Below are positions 14,207-17,118 of a DNA stretch of 17,118 nt, in pieces (positions within the stretch are counted from its first letter, which is position 1; each line of letters opens with the position of its first letter). The stretch lies in the NCBI GenBank assembly GCA_902782715.1, contig CACZOG010000125.1:1-17118 (forward strand). The letters run 5' to 3'. The notes under the pieces were generated by a model, which made no database searches, was not told the DNA's origin, and saw nothing but the letters and a program-made list of their open reading frames with translations. The DNA comes from an uncultured Lachnospiraceae bacterium (GTDB taxonomy: Bacteria; Bacillota; Clostridia; Lachnospirales; Lachnospiraceae). The position numbers were made by a program, and so were the translations under genes.

Positions 14207-15681
14207 TCTGAGATCTTAACGGAATTGAGATCATAAAAGACACTGAAAGCTCTGTTTGAATCAGAAGATGCATCAGTGTTAAGATCGCCGAGATAAAGAA
14301 AATAAACAAGATCTTCGGGCACGTCGTAAGGTGCGAAGACAAGATCTCCTTTCGGATTATTCTTTATCGCATTTAATCTCTCATTATACTGGGAAGCGTA
14401 GTAAGATGCATCCCCGTTAACTATGGTTTTTAATGCGACTGCCGAATTCGGAACTTTGTTTGATTCCGAGAGAGAACGTACCGGGAGGAGCGCGGCGAAA
14501 AGTAAGATTAAGAATATTTCAAAACATAAAAGGAGAGAAGGAATATATTTTTCCTTCTTTCTTTTTTTGCTGTTTTTATTAACGATATCATATACGGTTT
14601 TTATGATGATGAACCAGATCGCTCCCAGTGCGATAAGCATCATGTAAAAGCATATGTCAAAAAGTCTGGCGGGACCGCCGTTATTCTGTCCGTAGAATGT
14701 GGCAGTTTCGCTTGATGAAAAGATCAAGAATATCAATACGGCTTTTACGAACGGAAGACGGATCTTATCTGTTTTGGTACACAGTAAAACAAGAACGGGA
14801 GTAAGAAGCATTAATGTAATGAATGAAAAGAATCCGTTCCAGTAAAGCGAATAATGAACGCACTGAAGGATGGACTTTGCAACGGCTTTAAATGCGCTTG
14901 TTCCCGCTATTGTTGCCTGACGCGCTGAATTGCCGGGAGCAAGGATGCTCACAGCCAGAAAAACGATCATTACCGCAAGAACTGTCGCAAATATGATCAC
15001 CGATTTACGATCCTTTTTAAGAATCTGTCCGACAAGAAGCAAAGCTGTCGTAAGGATCGCGGGAAGAAGCGATGCGTAGTTTCCGCCCGCTAACATGATC
15101 GCGATTATGACCAGAGGCACGAGCATGACGGCCTTTTTGTTTTTTAAGTACCTTAAAAGGATTCCGAAGAAGAAAAATGTCAGAGCAAGAAAACCGGTAT
15201 AATACATCGAACCGTTATACCAGTAAAACGTTTCTCCGCAGACAGGAACCTGCTGGGCAGCAGCTATCATAAAAGTGCTTGCAATACTTATCCATGCATA
15301 TTTTGAATCATTTGTTCCCCTGTAAACAAGAGGATAAAGAAGATAAAAGACGGATGCGGTGAAAAACAATATAAGAACCGTCGGATATATCTTATAGAAA
15401 AATTCACCGAAAAGATGGGGAGGAAGATACATAAGAAAAATGGCAAAGAAAGTACCCTGCCATCTGTTATACTGATTTATCGTGCCTTTTACGGCTTCGG
15501 GAATTGCGGACAGAACACTGCCGCTTTCTCTTATGGCTTTTGCCGCATGCTGACCGTAATAGAAATCGTCTCCCAGAGGGTGGTTATAAAACCCCAGCAC
15601 GCAAAGAGGGATCAAGAGCAGAACAAGAAGAGCAAAAGATATGAAAGCGTAATACTTTGTATATTTCGAAAGAAATGTCAT
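14203..15681 (-). CDS. Multi-pass membrane protein, DUF6056-like, probable GT-C glycosyltransferase
   Basis: A 492-residue integral membrane protein with roughly ten to twelve hydrophobic segments and a soluble C-terminal part (about 405-492). After the first helix comes NHPLGDDFYYG (Asp38, Asp39), the place where GT-C enzymes carry their catalytic acidic residue. NRWQGTFFAIFLM, GETFYWYNGSMYYTG, AGGNYASLL and APGNSARQ follow. I associate this set with the DUF6056 family. A role in adding sugars from a lipid-linked donor on the outer face of the membrane is inferred, not shown. Its ATG overlaps the stop of the upstream gene as ATGA, so the two are translationally coupled. The stop overlaps the stop of the convergent nucleoside kinase gene. 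Family call is moderate; substrate unknown. Confidence 0.75.
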   Translation of the reverse strand: MTFLSKYTKYYAFISFALLVLLLIPLCVLGFYNHPLGDDFYYGQHAAKAIRESGSVLSAIPEAVKGTINQYNRWQGTFFAIFLMYLPPHLFGEFFYKIYPTVLILFFTASVFYLLYPLVYRGTNDSKYAWISIASTFMIAAAQQVPVCGETFYWYNGSMYYTGFLALTFFFFGILLRYLKNKKAVMLVPLVIIAIMLAGGNYASLLPAILTTALLLVGQILKKDRKSVIIFATVLAVMIVFLAVSILAPGNSARQATIAGTSAFKAVAKSILQCVHYSLYWNGFFSFITLMLLTPVLVLLCTKTDKIRLPFVKAVLIFLIFSSSETATFYGQNNGGPARLFDICFYMMLIALGAIWFIIIKTVYDIVNKNSKKRKKEKYIPSLLLCFEIFLILLFAALLPVRSLSESNKVPNSAVALKTIVNGDASYYASQYNERLNAIKNNPKGDLVFAPYDVPEDLVYFLYLGDLNTDASSDSNRAFSVFYDLNSVKISD

Positions 15682-16868
15682 GATTCGGCTCCGTTTGTTT
15701 TAAGTACCCTGTTGAAAACAAAGAAGAGATAAACAGCATACGAAAGGATGTTTGCGATTCCCATTAAAGGAGTGACCGCAATGTTTCCGAAAAGACTGAT
15801 TCCGTAAGTCATGCAGGAAAGAGCCGTGATCACAATCAAAGGCCATAACGTCTTTGGTATTACGAATATAAGAATGATCCCGATGATCTCGTAAAGGAAT
15901 CCGTAACGCTCATGCATTCCGGGAAGGAAGAGCACGCATGTGAATACGAAAACAAACGAAAGTAAGAAGGTATTAACGCTGTCGATCTTTACATCTTTTA
16001 TCACCAGGAAAGCCATTATCAACATCAGAACCACGAATGCGAGAATGACTGCCGCGATCTTAAGACTTGAGATATAATCGATCGAACGGTAAACGTCTTT
16101 AAGATCCGAGAAAAGCGACCAGACGGAGGGATAATTAAAATACATTTTATCGCATGATTCGGTCTGGTAAAAATATACGGAAAAAGCTGCTTTAAATCCC
16201 CGTCCCATGATCATTGCGGGGATGCAGACAAATTCCATGACTGCGGGTATTATGAGGAAATAAAGGAGCGAGAAATCCTTTTTTCTTAAATATGCGAATA
16301 AGAAGAACGGAAGAAGGAATACCGCCTGAAGCTTAAATGCACACGAAAGGCCGTACATTATGAAAGTTACGGGATATTTCTTCTTGATGAAAAAGTATAA
16401 AGACCAGAGAGCAAAAGATGAATAGATCGAATCGCACTGACCCCAGAGTGCGGAATTGATGATAACAAGAGGTGAGTACATTACGATTAAGGAAGCCAGA
16501 ACTCCCAGGAATTTATTTTTGTCTTTTAACTCATAAACAATAAGACCTGCGGCTGCCGCAAGCGAATAATCGAAGATCACCGAAAGAACCTTGTACTGAA
16601 TTACGGGATCGACGGGAATGTAGGTCATGATGCTTATAAGAGTCTGGTAAGCCACGCTGTAATTGCCGACCTGAGTGTCGAGCGCATGAATCTTGCCGAG
16701 CTGCTCGATCTGTCCGAACCATCCGACTAAAAAACCGCGCATATCGTCGCTTATAAAGCCGAAAGAAGAGATCCTTGCGACGAGTGAAAGAACGATCCCG
16801 ACAAAAAGAATTATAAAGATTATATTTTTTTCCAAAAAGGCTGTCAGTTTTTTCTCAAATGATGGCAT
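15678..16868 (-). CDS. Multi-pass membrane protein, probable GT-C (mannosyltransferase-like) glycosyltransferase
   Basis: A 396-residue membrane protein with about ten hydrophobic segments. After the first helix, SDDMRGFLVGWF (Asp41, Asp42) gives the acidic pair expected in the first outer loop of GT-C enzymes. LWGQCDSIYSSFALWSLYFFIKKKYP and MYGLSCAFKLQAVFLLPFFL are typical of polyprenol-phosphate-sugar-dependent mannosyl/glucosyltransferase-like proteins, and LPGMHERYGFLYE is a late conserved-looking motif. The start at 16868 has AAGGAAG at proper spacing. The in-frame ATG at 16910 overlaps the promoter -10 and cannot be the start. It is first of a two-gene minus-strand operon. Donor and acceptor are unknown; a role in envelope polysaccharide or glycoprotein assembly is an inference. 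Confidence 0.72.
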   Translation of the reverse strand: MPSFEKKLTAFLEKNIIFIILFVGIVLSLVARISSFGFISDDMRGFLVGWFGQIEQLGKIHALDTQVGNYSVAYQTLISIMTYIPVDPVIQYKVLSVIFDYSLAAAAGLIVYELKDKNKFLGVLASLIVMYSPLVIINSALWGQCDSIYSSFALWSLYFFIKKKYPVTFIMYGLSCAFKLQAVFLLPFFLFAYLRKKDFSLLYFLIIPAVMEFVCIPAMIMGRGFKAAFSVYFYQTESCDKMYFNYPSVWSLFSDLKDVYRSIDYISSLKIAAVILAFVVLMLIMAFLVIKDVKIDSVNTFLLSFVFVFTCVLFLPGMHERYGFLYEIIGIILIFVIPKTLWPLIVITALSCMTYGISLFGNIAVTPLMGIANILSYAVYLFFVFNRVLKTNGAES

Positions 16869-16908
16869 CTCTTTGCTTCCTTTTTGCTTAAAATTCGATA
16901 TCACAATC

Positions 16909-16937
16909 ATTATACAGTATTGCGTTATATTTTACAA
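16909..16937 (-). promoter_or_regulatory. Sigma-A-type promoter of the two-gene membrane operon
   Basis: Reading the minus strand, TTGTAA (16937-16932) and TATAAT (16914-16909) are 17 bp apart. Transcription would begin near 16902, giving a leader of about 34 nt to the ATG at 16868. It is divergent from the rnpB promoter, whose -35 is 22 bp away. Confidence 0.65.
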
Positions 16938-16959
16938 AGTTTCTTTAATTACATATAAT

Positions 16960-16988
16960 TTGATTTTTTGCCCGACAATGTATATAAT
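16960..16988 (+). promoter_or_regulatory. Promoter of rnpB
   Basis: TTGATT (16960-16965) and perfect TATAAT (16983-16988) are separated by 17 bp. The predicted start, near 16995-16997, coincides with the expected 5' end of the RNase P RNA. Confidence 0.75.
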
Positions 16989-16995
16989 TTCAATT

Positions 16996-17118
16996 TGAGT
17001 GGAACGGACGATCGCGGCTCCTTTTGGAGGTGAGGAAAGTCCGGGCTTCGCAGGGCAGGATGCCGGATAACGTCCGGTAGAGGTGACTCTCAGGAAAGTG
17101 CAACAGAAAATAACCGCC
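16996..17118 (+). ncRNA. rnpB: RNase P RNA, bacterial class A, 3'-truncated by window edge
   Basis: Catalytic RNA that removes 5' leaders from precursor tRNAs. About 120 nt of the 5' part are present. Recognisable conserved pieces are the CGATCGCGGC start, a short hairpin CTCC-TTTT-GGAG (P3 region), GAGGAAAGTCCGGGC (conserved region I), GGGCAGGATGCCGG with TAACG and CCGG, and AAAGTGCAACAGAAA leading to ACCGCC. The GTCCGGGCTTCGCAGGGCAGG-type core is class A rather than the Bacillus class B. The exact 5' end is estimated from the promoter; the rest of the gene lies beyond the window. Confidence 0.95.

Noticed and set aside
14212..14232. Hairpin GATCTT/GAGATC as kinase terminator
   Set aside because: Six pairs including one G-U, 9-nt loop, no T tract, and located inside the convergent coding region.
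16869..16910. Upstream ATG start for the minus-strand membrane protein
   Set aside because: The ATG overlaps the -10 TATAAT and would precede the transcription start; the ATG at 16868 has AAGGAAG upstream.
1..17118. CRISPR arrays, insertion sequences, prophage, toxin-antitoxin or defence genes
   Set aside because: None seen: no regular repeats, no transposase or integrase, no target-site duplications; all intergenic gaps are under about 200 bp and explained by promoters or terminators.

Overview
The window looks like chromosomal housekeeping DNA from a low-to-mid GC Clostridia bacterium, most likely a Lachnospiraceae (Butyrivibrio/Roseburia-like). This rests on the HtpG type with an acidic insert, the ClpC-RadA neighbourhood with a small family-specific ORF between them, PurN and ClpC family features, AGGAGG-type ribosome binding sites and sigma-A-like promoters. 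The genus is a guess. No mobile element, CRISPR array, tRNA or phage gene was seen.

Layout, left to right. (1) The 3' part of htpG, closed by a hairpin terminator. (2) A promoter with a palindrome over its -35, then a secreted lipoprotein with an RsiV/DUF3298-like region, followed without a clear terminator by purE-purM-purN-purD (part of de novo purine synthesis; purM/purN overlap). (3) A strong promoter, then a membrane-anchored protein with two bacterial SH3 domains, a C-terminal membrane helix and a very acidic cytoplasmic tail. A 12-bp hairpin with only four Ts follows, then clpC. (4) A promoter with a perfect -10 but a poor -35, a 132-residue protein of unknown function and radA. (5) A TGS/ThrRS-like/uridine-kinase-like fusion. 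(6) On the minus strand, overlapping the kinase tail to tail, two coupled multi-pass membrane proteins that look like GT-C glycosyltransferases. (7) A divergent promoter and the first ~120 nt of RNase P RNA (rnpB), cut by the window end.

Functionally the window combines protein quality control (HtpG, ClpC), DNA repair (RadA), purine and nucleoside metabolism (PurE/M/N/D, the kinase), cell-envelope proteins (lipoprotein, SH3 protein, GT-C pair) and tRNA processing (RnpB). I do not see a clearly new multi-gene system. The items most worth a second look are the SH3/acidic-tail protein joined to clpC through a leaky-looking hairpin, the unknown protein between clpC and radA, and the kinase whose ThrRS-like editing domain has lost three of its four metal ligands.
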